Source: Microbacterium sediminis (GTDB lineage Bacteria; Actinomycetota; Actinomycetes; Actinomycetales; Microbacteriaceae). From it: a stretch of DNA of 64,000 nucleotides. The DNA lies in the NCBI RefSeq assembly GCF_004564075.1, contig NZ_CP038257.1, positions 62,001 through 126,000 of the forward strand, given 5' to 3'. Positions 27,009-35,389 of the stretch are shown piece after piece. The position numbers were made by a program, and so were the translations under genes. Numbering within the stretch: position 1 is the first letter of the stretch; each line of letters opens with the position of its first letter. The notes under the pieces are model-generated. The model was not told the DNA's origin and searched no databases. It worked only from the letters and a program-made list of their open reading frames with translations.

Positions 27009-28108
27009 TCACACCTCGACCTCGAACGGCAACTTTCGCAGTGTCGTCGCGGAAATCCCGGTGCTCTTGTACATCCGGGCGTGGGCGTACTGGATCTCCG
27101 GCAGCAGATCGATGCGGCCGATCGCCTCCAGCATGATCTCGTCGGCCTGACCGGTGAGATGACGCAGTTCGGGGATCGCGTACCCGCCCACGTACTTCCC
27201 GGAGTTGAGATCCCAGGAGCGCACGGCCGGCAGCGCCTCCTCGATCCTCTCGCCGAGCTCCACCAGAGCATCGAACGTGTCCTGCCCGTAAGCGTGCGGG
27301 GAGAATGGGATCTGCGACATCGTGCCCTTGGTGACGTTGAAGCAGTCGCCCGTGAACGTCCACCACAGGAACGCCAGCCGCGACGCCGCGATCGCGCTGG
27401 CCGCGAGCTGGTCCTTCCGGTTCTGAACGAACAGCTTCCCCTCGTTGAGGGGCACCGTGGCGTGCGTGGTCTTGTCGTAGGTGACCGGCGGCACCGTGTA
27501 CGTGCTCAGGAAGTACGTGGCGGTCTTCTTGAAACCGACGGAGTAGTCGCTCACACGGACAAGCGGCGTCGAGGAGATCGTGCCCTTCGCAAGCAGCGTG
27601 TCGATCAGCTCGAACATCGCGTCGCTGCTGGCGCGCATCCAGTTCGGGGTCCGCGAGCCGGCGGGCCGAAGCGAATACCGCAGTGTCGCCATCAGATGCG
27701 GACGGAACGCCTCGATCCAGCTGTGGGTGAGCGTCGTGTGCAGCTCGGAGACGCTGCCATACCCGGCGGCGGTGATGATCGTGCTGCGCACCTTCACCTG
27801 GAACAGGGCAGCCGGGCGTTCCTGGAAGGTGCTCACCCAGATCGCATCGAACCGCCGCTCGTAGAACTTCCGCAGTGACTCGTCGCGATCGGCGAACTGG
27901 CTGCGGATGGGAACGATCAGGCTGAGCCGGCCATCCGGGCGCGTGATCTGCGCCGAGCGCTCGCAGCAGGAGGCGTAGATGTCGTCGACGTTGTCTGTCT
28001 CGAAGCCGGTGATGCGGTAGCTGAGCTCGCGCCGGTTGACGTAGGGTGGGTTGCCGATGACGACGTCGAAGCCGCCCTGATTGGGGTGTGACACGTCGCC
28101 CCGCACCG
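27009..28108 (-). pseudogene. C-terminal part of an N6-adenine DNA methyltransferase (Eco57I/PglX-like)
   Basis: The minus-strand frame carries the adenine-methyltransferase motif FDVVIGNPPYV and a long target-recognition-type region (WWTFTGDCFNVTKGTMSQI, PELRHLTGQADEIM) down to the stop at 27009. Everything upstream of the NPPY motif, including the S-adenosylmethionine-binding part, is missing. At about 28085-28108 the homology ends and the sequence becomes a ribbon-helix-helix gene on the other strand. It therefore cannot be an active methylase, and no partner endonuclease is nearby. Confidence 0.75.
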
Positions 28109-28305
28109 GCAAGAAGCGCGGCCCGTACAATGTCCAGCGCATCGAAAAACACCCCGCGACCTTCCGACTACCTCCGGACGTCTTCGAGTACATCAACCAG
28201 GCACGCGACGAAGCCGCGGCCCGTGGTGATCGCCTCACCAAAGACGAAGCGATCACCATGGCAGTCCGCGCGTTCTGGGGCGGCAAGCGCCAGCGCCGCC
28301 GCTGA
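28081..28305 (+). CDS. Ribbon-helix-helix paralogue, 5' end rearranged
   Basis: The product MGCDTSPRTGKKRGPYNVQR onward matches the C-terminal domain of the protein at 25878 (RGPYNV, IRLPDD/FRLPPD, SRGDRLTKDE, RAYWG/RAFWG). Its basic N-terminal tail is absent. The first ~10 codons come from the methyltransferase junction, with TTG as the only start. A duplication of the ribbon-helix-helix domain joined into the methylase gene would explain this. It may still be expressed. Confidence 0.55.
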   Translation: MGCDTSPRTGKKRGPYNVQRIEKHPATFRLPPDVFEYINQARDEAAARGDRLTKDEAITMAVRAFWGGKRQRRR

Positions 28306-28384
28306 TCACCACACCGACATAACCGACGAAAAGAACTCTGGAGGCATCTGATGAGCCGTCGATCTATGCTCGAGCAGGAAACCG

Positions 28385-28540
28385 ATCCGCTACACCCCGC
28401 GCGGATGCTACCGCGCACCTGAGACGAACGCGCGGTCCTTCACCGAGGATGGCTACATCTCGACATGATCAACCGAGGCAGCGAGAAGATTTCGTGCGAA
28501 GAGGTGGAGGACCTCGTCTACCGCTATGACAGCTTCGATC
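28385..28540 (+). pseudogene. Aryl-AMP ligase (EntE/DhbE-like), upstream fragment
   Basis: Two stretches match the hinge region of 2,3-dihydroxybenzoate/salicylate-AMP ligases: YTPRGCYRAPETNARSF with TEDGYIST, then MINRGSEKISCEEVEDLVY. About 25 residues between them are deleted and the frame changes. The sequence stops at the IS110 end (28540) after TATGACAGCTTCGAT. The rest continues at 32807. Confidence 0.7.
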
Positions 28541-28646
28541 TAGACGCTATGGGGTGTTGAGCCTGGGGCCCCCGCCCGCGTAGACCGTGGGTTGCGGGCC
28601 GGTTGTTACCCGGCTTGCCGAGCCACATACGTGAGGGAGGCCCCAG

Positions 28647-29729
28647 TTGATATCTGAGCGTACGAGTGTCGGGCTGGATGTGCACGCGCGGAGCGTTGTC
28701 GCGGCCGCGATCGATGAGAGAACCGGGGAGCTCGTGCAGCGGCGCATGGGCTCCAGCACCGAGGAGATCGTCGCGTGGGTGACGGGCCTGCATGGCCCGG
28801 TCGCGGCGACGTACGAGGCCGGCCCGACAGGGTTCGGACTGGCTCGCGCGTTGACGGCCGCGGGAGTGCGATGCGTGGTCGCTGCCCCGTCGAAGCTGCA
28901 ACGACCGGTCGGAGACCGGGTGAAAACCGACGCGCGTGACGCGGTGCACCTGGCACGCCTCCTGCGCCTCGGGGAGATCGTCGAGGTGGTCGTCCCGAGT
29001 GTCGAATCCGAGGCCGCCAGGGATCTGGTGCGCGCCCGTGAGGATGCCCGCGGTGATCTGATGTCCGCCCGTCACCGGGTCAGCAAGCTGTTGCTGCGAC
29101 AGGGTATCCAGTACTCGGGCGGGAAGGCGTGGACGGTCGCGCACGACACGTGGCTGCGCCAGCAGCGGTTCGAGCTGACCGGGCTGCAGGCCGCATTCGA
29201 TGCTGCCTATGACGCGATGGTCCAGGCCGTCGACCGACGCGACCGGCTCGACACGGCGATCAAGGAGATGGCCGCTGACAGCGAGTTCACGGCGGTCGTG
29301 GACCGGCTCTGCTGCCTGAGGGGCGTCTCGACGCTGACCGGGTTCGCTCTCGCCGTCGAGGTCGGCGACTGGTCGCGCCTGGACGGGCACCGCATCGGCG
29401 CCTACGTCGGTCTGACGCCGTCGGAGTCCTCGTCCGGGGCGTCGCGGGCGTTGGGCGGGATCACCAAGACCGGCAACGGCCACGCCCGCCGGCTGCTGAT
29501 CGAAGCCGCCTGGCACCACCGTCCCGCCTACCGGCCGTCGTCGCCGATCATGCGCGCCCGCTGGGACCGGGCCAGCGCCGCCGCGCGAGCCCGAGGACAC
29601 GCAGGCAACCAGCGCCTTCACCACCGCTGGCAGACGTTCCAGGCCCGCGGGAAGCGCACCGTCGTCGCCAACGCCGCGATCGCCCGCGAACTGGCCGGCT
29701 GGTGCTGGTCCCTGGCCGTCATGACCTGA
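28647..29729 (+). CDS. IS110 family transposase, copy 1
   Basis: The 360-aa protein starts at TTG after GGGAGG and begins MISERTSVGLDVHARSVVAA. It has the RuvC-like DEDD start (GLDVHA), the TDARDAVHLARLL motif near 95 and the C-terminal transposase_20 part with the serine-containing GVSTLTGFALAVEVGDW and the GLTPSESSSG stretch. IS110 recombinases are guided by a structured non-coding RNA from an element end. Copy 2 at 31618-32700 differs at only a few residues. Confidence 0.93.
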   Translation: MISERTSVGLDVHARSVVAAAIDERTGELVQRRMGSSTEEIVAWVTGLHGPVAATYEAGPTGFGLARALTAAGVRCVVAAPSKLQRPVGDRVKTDARDAVHLARLLRLGEIVEVVVPSVESEAARDLVRAREDARGDLMSARHRVSKLLLRQGIQYSGGKAWTVAHDTWLRQQRFELTGLQAAFDAAYDAMVQAVDRRDRLDTAIKEMAADSEFTAVVDRLCCLRGVSTLTGFALAVEVGDWSRLDGHRIGAYVGLTPSESSSGASRALGGITKTGNGHARRLLIEAAWHHRPAYRPSSPIMRARWDRASAAARARGHAGNQRLHHRWQTFQARGKRTVVANAAIARELAGWCWSLAVMT

Positions 29730-29990
29730 CAGCACCTTCGAGTTTCCGGTCGTCGATGGTGGTGACGGCAGCGTCCGGGCGACTCGCGACACGCCCTATG
29801 AGCAACCCGCCCAGCGGGCCACGCTCGATCTCTAGACTCGCGTGACCGCCCCGCCGAACAAGCCGTCATGCGGTAACCAACCCGCGGATATCAGAGTGAC
29901 AACGCGTCGAACATGACACGCGCGTCACCACCCGGGACGACCGGAACGAGCGGACGCCGTCGCCGACGGGCACGGCGTCCGCTCACCCCT
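29730..29990 (+). ncRNA. Candidate IS110 bridge-RNA region in the 3' non-coding end
   Basis: The ~290-bp 3' end has no ORF. It holds two possible hairpins: GAGC-AACCCGCCCAGCGGGCC-ACGCTC at 29800-29826, and a 13-bp perfect stem (29948-29960 with 29972-29984). In copy 2 the first hairpin keeps its CCCG/CGGG stem while the loop changes from CCCAG to CAGGT. IS110-family elements express a guide RNA from a non-coding end; placing it here is inference. Confidence 0.35.
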
Positions 29991-30068
29991 GCCACTTGAC
30001 AACACCCCACCCCATATCAGGGCGTGTTGATCAAGAGGTTCCGCTCCTCGGTGGGTGAGTCTTGAACG

Positions 30069-30954
30069 GTGACGCGACAGGAGATCTCTGACGAGGTGTG
30101 GGCCGTGATGGAGCCGTTGATGCCGACGGTGACCGGTCGGTCGCGGCCGTGGACGGATCACCGGCTCGCTATCGAGGGGATGGCGTGGAAGTACCGGACC
30201 GGTGCGCCGTGGCGTGACGTTCCGGAACGGTTCGGGAAGTGGAACTCGATCTACAAGCGGTTCAACCGGTGGGCCGGGGACGGCACCTGGCAGAAGCTGC
30301 TCACCGAGGTGCAGAAGCAGGCCGACGCCGCTGGGGAAATCGACTGGGTCGTCTCGATCGACTCCACGATCGCGCGCGTGCATCAGCACGGCGCGACCCT
30401 CGCCCGGGACACAGGGGGCTGTGCCGAATCACAAGAATCCGTGGTCCGAGCCGCCTGATCACGGGATCGGACGCTCCCGCGGCGGGCTGACGACCAAACT
30501 GCACCTGGTCTGCGACGGCCGCGGCCGGCCGCTGAGCATGATGATCACCGCCGGGAACATCAACGACACCACGATGATGAGCGCGGTGCTGGAGAACATC
30601 CGCGTTCCCCGCGACGGGAAGGGCCGCCCCCGCACCCACCCCGACCGGGTGCTCGCCGACAAGGGGTACCCCTCAAGGGCGAACCGCGCCTGGCTCCGCG
30701 ACCGGAGGATCGCGGCGACCATCCCCGAGCGGGACGACCAGATCGCGCACCGCCGCAAGAAGCCGGGCCGGCCGATCGCTTTCGGCGACAAGCAGAAGGA
30801 ACGCTACAAGGGACGCAACGTCGTAGAACGCTGCTTCAACCGTCTCAAGCAGTGGCGCGGCATCGCGATGCGCTCGGACAAACTCGCCCGCAACTACCGA
30901 GCCGCCGTCAGCCTCGCCGCGGCGCTGATCTGGATCAAGACCGATCTCCGCTGA
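30069..30954 (+). CDS. IS5 family transposase in two frames
   Basis: The first frame (30069-30458) encodes the DUF4096-type N-terminus (GMAWKYRTGAPWRDVPERFG) and the first catalytic Asp (VVSIDSTIARVHQHG). The second frame gives the rest (KNPWSEPPDHGIGRSRGGLT, LADKGYPSRANR, RNVVERCFNRLKQWR) to 30954. The frames join at a run of five G (30414-30418), as in IS427-group elements that use a frameshift to make the full transposase. It could be functional. Confidence 0.85.
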
Positions 30955-31264
30955 GCGCTTCGCGCTCCTGCAGCGTGCGCTCAAGCTGTCCCACCGTCGG
31001 CGCACCCGCAAAGCCGCGCTCGGTCAGATAGACCCTGCACGCCAAGTCGGCAGTGTTCCCCTGGGACGGGAACAAGTCCTGACCGTCCAGAAGAATCGTG
31101 GGCGAGCCCGCGAAACCAGAGCTCACCGCCTCAGCCTCGGTGCGGATCAACACGAACTCCACCGGAACATCGCCCCGTCCGATCGAGTCGAGCACCAGCC
31201 GTACTCGATCGCCCGCCTCCTGCCAATTCGGGCAATCCTCGATATGCAGCACCTGGATCTTCAC
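30935..31264 (-). CDS. Thioredoxin-fold protein with one active-site Cys replaced
   Basis: The 109-aa protein MKIQVLHIEDCPNWQEAGDR resembles the glutaredoxin/thioredoxin-like proteins found beside alkylmercury lyase genes in actinobacteria, including SSGFAGSPTILLDGQDLFP and the C-terminal GAPTVGQLERTL. The usual CPNC is CPNW, so dithiol chemistry is unlikely. It overlaps the transposase 3' end by 20 bp on the opposite strand and lies inside the IS5 terminal repeats. It is a likely passenger from a metal-resistance locus. Confidence 0.7.
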   Translation of the reverse strand: MKIQVLHIEDCPNWQEAGDRVRLVLDSIGRGDVPVEFVLIRTEAEAVSSGFAGSPTILLDGQDLFPSQGNTADLACRVYLTERGFAGAPTVGQLERTLQEREALSGDRS

Positions 31265-31328
31265 ACGCCCATTCTCCCGCGCAACTCACGGCGGCTGGCC
31301 ACCCCGCACCTTCTTGATCAACACGCCC

Positions 31329-32806
31329 TGATATGGGGTGGGGTCTTGTCAAGTGCAGGGGTGAGCGGACGCCGTGCCCGTCGGCGACGGCGTCCGCTCG
31401 TTCCGGTCGTCCCGGGTGGTGACGCGCGTGTCATGTTCGACGCGTTGTCACTCTGATATCCGCGGGTTGGTTACCGCATGACGGCTTGTTCGGCGGGGCG
31501 GTCACGCGAGTCTAGAGATCGAGCGTGACCCGACCTGCGGGTTGCTCATAGGGCGCGTCGCGAGTCGCCCGGACGCTGCCGTCACCACCATCGACGACCG
31601 GAAACTCGAAGGTGCTGTCAGGTCATGACGGCCAGGGACCAGCACCAGCCGGCCAGTTCGCGGGCGATCGCGGCGTTGGCGACGACGGTGCGCTTCCCGC
31701 GGGCCTGGAACGTCTGCCAGCGGTGGTGAAGGCGCTGGTTTCCCGCGTGTCCTCGAGCGCGCGCGGCGGCGCTGGCCCGGTCCCAGCGGGCGCGCATGAT
31801 CGGCGACGACGGCCGGTAGGCGGGACGGTGGTGCCAGGCCGCTTCGATCAGCAGCCGGCGGGCGTGGCCGTTGCCGGTCTTGGTGATCCCGCCCAACGCC
31901 CGCGACGCCCCGGACGAGGACTCCGACGGCGTCAGACCGACGTAGGCGCCGATGCGGTGCCCGTCCAGGCGCGACCAGTCGCCGACCTCGACGGCGAGAG
32001 CGAACCCGGTCAGCGTCGAGACGCCCCTCAGGCAGCAGAGCCGGTCCACGACCGCCGTGAACTCGCTGTCAGCGGCCATCTCCTTGATCGCCGTGTCGAG
32101 CCGGTCGCGTCGGTCGACGGCCTGGACCATCGCGTCATAGGCAGCATCGAATGCGGCCTGCAACCCGGTCAGCTCGAACCGCTGCTGGCGCAGCCACGTG
32201 TCGTGCGCGACGGTCCATGCCTTCCCGCCCGCGTACTGGATGCCCTGCCGCAGCAGCAGCTTGCTCACTCGGTGACGCGCCGACATCAGATCCCCGCGGG
32301 CATCTTCGCGGGCACGCACCAGGTCCCGCGCCGCTTCGGCCTGAACGCTCGGAACGGTCACCTCCACGATCTCGCCCAGCCGCAGCAGCCGGGCCAGATG
32401 GACCGCGTCGCGCATGTCCGTTTTGACCCTGTCCCCGACGGGGCGCTGCAGTTTCGAGGGAGCTGCGACCACCGCCCGCACTCCCGCGGCTGTCAACGCA
32501 CGGGCCAGTCCGAACCCGGTCGGGCCGGCTTCGTAGGTCGCCGCGACCGGGCCGGGCAGACTCGTCACCCACGCGACGATCTCCTCCGTCCCCGCACCCA
32601 TGCGCCGCTGGATGAGCTCACCGCTGCGCTCATCGATCGCGGCCGCGACTGTGCTGCGCGCGTGCACATCCAGCCCAACGCTCGTACGCTCAGAAATCAA
32701 CTGGGGCCTCCCTCACATATGTGGCTCGGCAAGCCCGCGACACCGGGCTCGCAACCCACGGTCTATGCGAGCGGGGGCCCCAGGCTCAACACCCCATAGC
32801 GTCTAG
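31329..32806 (-). mobile_element. IS110-family element, copy 2 (inverted)
   Basis: This is an inverted, nearly identical copy of 28540-30019, with outer end CTAG at 32803-32806. With the IS5 terminal repeats the two arms form an inverted repeat of about 1.49 kb (28540-30035 and 31313-32806) around 1.28 kb. Small differences include one base less in the CCTGCACTTG stretch and the variable hairpin loop at 31537-31552. Confidence 0.8.
31618..32700 (-). CDS. IS110 family transposase, copy 2
   Basis: The 360-aa protein starts at TTG (MISERTSVGLDVHARSTVAA) and is identical in motif layout to copy 1. Changes are few (for example GAGTEEI for GSSTEEI and TDMRDAVHLARLL for TDARDAVHLARLL). Both copies look intact, so either could mobilise the elements. 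Confidence 0.93.
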   Translation of the reverse strand: MISERTSVGLDVHARSTVAAAIDERSGELIQRRMGAGTEEIVAWVTSLPGPVAATYEAGPTGFGLARALTAAGVRAVVAAPSKLQRPVGDRVKTDMRDAVHLARLLRLGEIVEVTVPSVQAEAARDLVRAREDARGDLMSARHRVSKLLLRQGIQYAGGKAWTVAHDTWLRQQRFELTGLQAAFDAAYDAMVQAVDRRDRLDTAIKEMAADSEFTAVVDRLCCLRGVSTLTGFALAVEVGDWSRLDGHRIGAYVGLTPSESSSGASRALGGITKTGNGHARRLLIEAAWHHRPAYRPSSPIMRARWDRASAAARARGHAGNQRLHHRWQTFQARGKRTVVANAAIARELAGWCWSLAVMT

Positions 32807-33020
32807 CGGCCGCCGTCGCGATGCTCGACCCCGTGTTCAGCGAGCGGGTATGCGTCTACGTGAGTCTCAAGGAGGGCGGCCCGCTCGGGCTCGAACGGAT
32901 CCGCGCCGCCATGGAGTCCGCCGGGGTGGCTAAGCATAAGCACCCCGAGCGGCTGATCGCCGTCGACGACATGCCCCTCACCAAGGTAGGCAAGATTGAC
33001 AAGAGGGAGCGGAGAGGGCT
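32807..33020 (+). pseudogene. Aryl-AMP ligase, C-terminal fragment
   Basis: Directly after the IS110 end the plus frame reads AVAMLDPVFSERVCVYVSLK, then MESAGVAKHKHPERLIAVDD and PLTKVGKIDKRE. This is the C-terminal subdomain of EntE-type ligases with the catalytic Lys of the GKIDK motif. It continues the fragment at 28385-28540. The gene once activated an aromatic acid (inferred) and is now split by the 4.3-kb insertion. Confidence 0.75.
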
Positions 33021-33055
33021 TTGCCCGCCGCGACAGCGCCTAATGGGGCAGACGC

Positions 33056-33610
33056 TCAGCGCCCGCGCCGCCACGCGAGCCAGTGGCGGATGCTCTCCTC
33101 GAGCGCGTGCAATAGAGGCAACATCACCCAGATGACGCACGCGACGGTCAGTGGCGTCGTACATAGGATCTGGAGGTACGGCGGCAGGCCGGTCAGGAGC
33201 GGAGCGATGAAGTAGGCGTTGAACATGGCAGGCGGTACCAGCGCGATCCACACTAAAATCGCCGTCCACCACCGCGGGCGCGCGGGACCGGCCGTCGGGA
33301 TTGCACCGGTGAGGGCGTCCGGAGTCAGTGGACGGGCCTGCCCGATCGTGAGCGGCACGGCCTGTTGCAGGTGCGCCTGCCGCTCCTTACTGTCCTCCCA
33401 CCGGATGAGGTCATGGGGGGAAGCGAACGTGATCTCGACGACAACCTGGCGCCGGTGCCGTTCCGAGACTCGGACCTTCGACTCCCGGTAGCCGGGGAAC
33501 GACTGGGCCCGGCCGGTGAAACCATGCGCCCACTCGGTGAGATCGTCCAGCCGCCCGGGGACGGCTGTGCGCGCCACCCGAGCCGTGACCGTGAGGTTAT
33601 CTGGTTGCAT
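33056..33610 (-). CDS. ABM-domain protein with two C-terminal membrane helices
   Basis: The 184-aa protein has an N-terminal antibiotic-biosynthesis-monooxygenase-like fold (residues ~1-100; DLTEWAHGFTGRAQSFPGYR, VVVEITFASPHDLIRWEDSK). Two transmembrane helices follow near 115-135 and 145-168. This two-part layout is common in bacteria, with a membrane-bound ABM domain of unknown substrate. It is isolated between fragments and has no operon partner. Confidence 0.7.
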   Translation of the reverse strand: MQPDNLTVTARVARTAVPGRLDDLTEWAHGFTGRAQSFPGYRESKVRVSERHRRQVVVEITFASPHDLIRWEDSKERQAHLQQAVPLTIGQARPLTPDALTGAIPTAGPARPRWWTAILVWIALVPPAMFNAYFIAPLLTGLPPYLQILCTTPLTVACVIWVMLPLLHALEESIRHWLAWRRGR

Positions 33611-33749
33611 GGTGTCCTCCCGGGGCAGAGGAAGCCCCGTCTCCCAGCGTATTGCGCCGATGACGCGGCACTGAACAGCTTCCGACCATCGGGGTCCGGA
33701 TCAATAGCGCGAAATAGTGCTCTTCCGAGCAGTGGAGTGTCACCGCCAC

Positions 33750-34230
33750 TGCCGCCTCACGCAGGATGGAAAGTTGAAAGACCTGGATCGACGGGGAGGT
33801 CATTTGCACGAGGCGTTTCGCTTGCTGCGGGAAGAAAGGCTCAAACGAGGCCGATACCATCGCCGAGCGACGGTGTATCACCCGGACGTAGAAGAGGTCG
33901 ACCAGCTCTACGGTGTCCGGCTTCAGCTGGAGTCCTTAGGCGCGCGCCGGACGGTGGACGGATGCTGCGCTCCGAGATCGGCGCTTCGCGCGAGTACGGG
34001 ACGCTAATGGATGCGGCGCTGGCAGTCGGTGACATGGACGCCTGGCTGGTGGCGCACCACGCGTTCCTCCGCTGCTGCGTCGCGCGTGCAGACATCCCGT
34101 TGGGGCGGGTAGTGGACTCCTACCCGGAACGCTGCTTACACATCTATCAGTTGTGGCACCCGCAGTCGTTCGCCATCGCTCATCGCGAGTACGAGGCCGT
34201 CCTCGAGTCGATCGTCAGGCGTCCGACGCC
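33750..34230 (+). pseudogene. GntR/FCD-family regulator remnant, frameshifted
   Basis: One frame gives the end of a GntR winged helix and linker (LHEAFRLLREERL, ATVYHPDVEEVDQLYGVRL). Near 33950 the match shifts to another frame with the FCD ligand domain (DAALAVGDMDAWLVAHHAFL, SYPERCLHIYQLWHPQSFAI). The start of the HTH is missing and the frame is broken, so it is dead. Such regulators often control aromatic or sugar-acid catabolism. Confidence 0.65.
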
Positions 34231-34347
34231 CAGGGGATCGATCTGTCGCCGCTGGCGACCCACGAGTTCGCCTTCGACGATGCCGCCGCCGCCTTCGAGC
34301 AGTCCCGCGACGCGTCCAGCAGCCTGAAGGTCCTGCTCCGACCGTAG
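34210..34347 (+). pseudogene. C-terminal tail of a zinc-dependent dehydrogenase (MDR)
   Basis: The last ~43 codons before TAG at 34345 read GIDLSPLATHEFAFDDAAAA and SRDASSSLKVLLRP, the typical end of threonine/sorbitol-dehydrogenase-like MDR enzymes. Nothing of the catalytic or Rossmann domain remains. It is fused directly to the GntR remnant. Confidence 0.6.
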
Positions 34348-34500
34348 AGCGCCTGGGCCGTCGGGGCCGTCACAGGGAGCCACGCGGGCGGCGTGGGGTG
34401 GCACGGGCTGCAGTGGCACCGCGGAGACGATCCTCCCGCCTGTCGGGTCGGCATCGGAGCGCGCGGTGCAGGAGGAGCGCGCCCACGTTGCAAGTAAGCT

Positions 34501-34515
34501 TTCTGCCGTGCAGAA
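34501..34515. promoter_or_regulatory. IclR-type operator TTCTGC-CGT-GCAGAA over the iclR start
   Basis: A perfect 6-base inverted repeat with a 3-base spacer covers the GTG start at 34508. It matches the two-half-site core of the 26-bp operators at 40094, 40241, 53003 and 62444. The position predicts autorepression. Confidence 0.65.
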
Positions 34516-35290
34516 TCGACAGCTCGGGTCGCCGGGCGATCCACCCCAGTATCCGATCGAGTCGGTCGACAACGCGCTGAAGCTGATCCTGCTGCTGGGT
34601 GAGGAGCACGAGCTGCGGCTCACGGACGCCGGTGCCCTCCTCGGGGTGGCGACCTCGACCGCGCACCGACTTCTCGCGATGCTGGCATGGCGCGGCTTCG
34701 TGCGGCAGAACCCGGTGACCAAGGCTTACGGCCCTGGCCCGGCGCTGACGACGGTGGCCTTCTCGGTGCTGCGCAGGATGGATGTCCCGAGACTGGCGCA
34801 GCCGATCCTCGAGGACCTCAGCGCCGCCCTCGGTGAGACCTGCCACCTGGGCACGCTCGAGGGCAACCATGTCCGATTCCTCGCCGTTGCCGAGCCCGAT
34901 GTGGCCGTGCGCGTGGTTTCGAGACTGGGCAAGACCCTGCCGGCGCATTGCACCTCGACCGGCAAGGCGCTGCTTGCCGAGCTGAGCGACGAGCAGCTCT
35001 TCCGGCTGTACCCGGACGAGCAGCTCGAGATCGTCACACCGAACTCCATACGTTCCCGAGACGAACTCGTCGCCGAACTGGTTCGGACACGACTGGACGG
35101 TTATGCCGTGAATCGGCAGGAAAGCGAGGACGGCGTGGCGAGCGTCGCGGTCCCGGTCCACGTCTCGTCGGGACTGCGACTGGCGATCAACGCCTCCGCG
35201 CCCGTGCAGCGGTTACCGCCGGGCAAGGTCAAGTCCCTAGCGCGGTCACTGCAGGACGCCGCGATCCGCCTCGCCGAACTGTTGGGGTGA
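34508..35290 (+). CDS. IclR family regulator of cluster I
   Basis: The GTG at 34508 is chosen because the product (MQNRQLGSPGDPPQYPIESV) aligns with the second IclR at 57779. The in-frame ATG at 34466 would extend it through the operator. The 260-aa protein has the winged HTH (LRLTDAGALLGVATSTAHRL) and the IclR effector domain (THLGTLEG-type CHLGTLEGNHVRFLAV, LGKTLPAHCTSTGKALLAEL). It probably senses an aromatic acid or intermediate and controls the operons around 40094-40266. Confidence 0.88.
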   Translation: MQNRQLGSPGDPPQYPIESVDNALKLILLLGEEHELRLTDAGALLGVATSTAHRLLAMLAWRGFVRQNPVTKAYGPGPALTTVAFSVLRRMDVPRLAQPILEDLSAALGETCHLGTLEGNHVRFLAVAEPDVAVRVVSRLGKTLPAHCTSTGKALLAELSDEQLFRLYPDEQLEIVTPNSIRSRDELVAELVRTRLDGYAVNRQESEDGVASVAVPVHVSSGLRLAINASAPVQRLPPGKVKSLARSLQDAAIRLAELLG

Positions 35291-35389
35291 ACCGGCCCGG
35301 GTCGTCGTAGCGCCCATGGATGCGCTGCGCACGCGAACACGCCGCTGATGAGCGTGGCTGCGGGAGCGACCGACCCGCCGCCGTGGGCC

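Larger units (their letters stand above)
28540..30019 (+). mobile_element. IS110-family element, copy 1
   Basis: The outer end is CTAGACGCTATGGGGTG, shared by all three copies in the window while the flanks differ. It has a short 5' non-coding end (~107 bp) and a long 3' non-coding end (~290 bp). The inner boundary is uncertain because both full copies are identical in layout up to the IS5 terminal repeat at 30020. Copy 2 (31329-32806) is inverted. Confidence 0.8.
30020..31328 (+). mobile_element. IS5-family (IS427-like) element with a passenger gene
   Basis: Terminal repeats GGGCGTGTTGATCAAG (30020-30035) and its exact inverse (31313-31328) bound a two-frame transposase and a minus-strand thioredoxin-fold gene. 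At 1.3 kb it is longer than typical IS427-group elements. Its flanks (ATATCA and TGATAT) are themselves inverted, because an IS110 copy adjoins each end. Confidence 0.7.
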
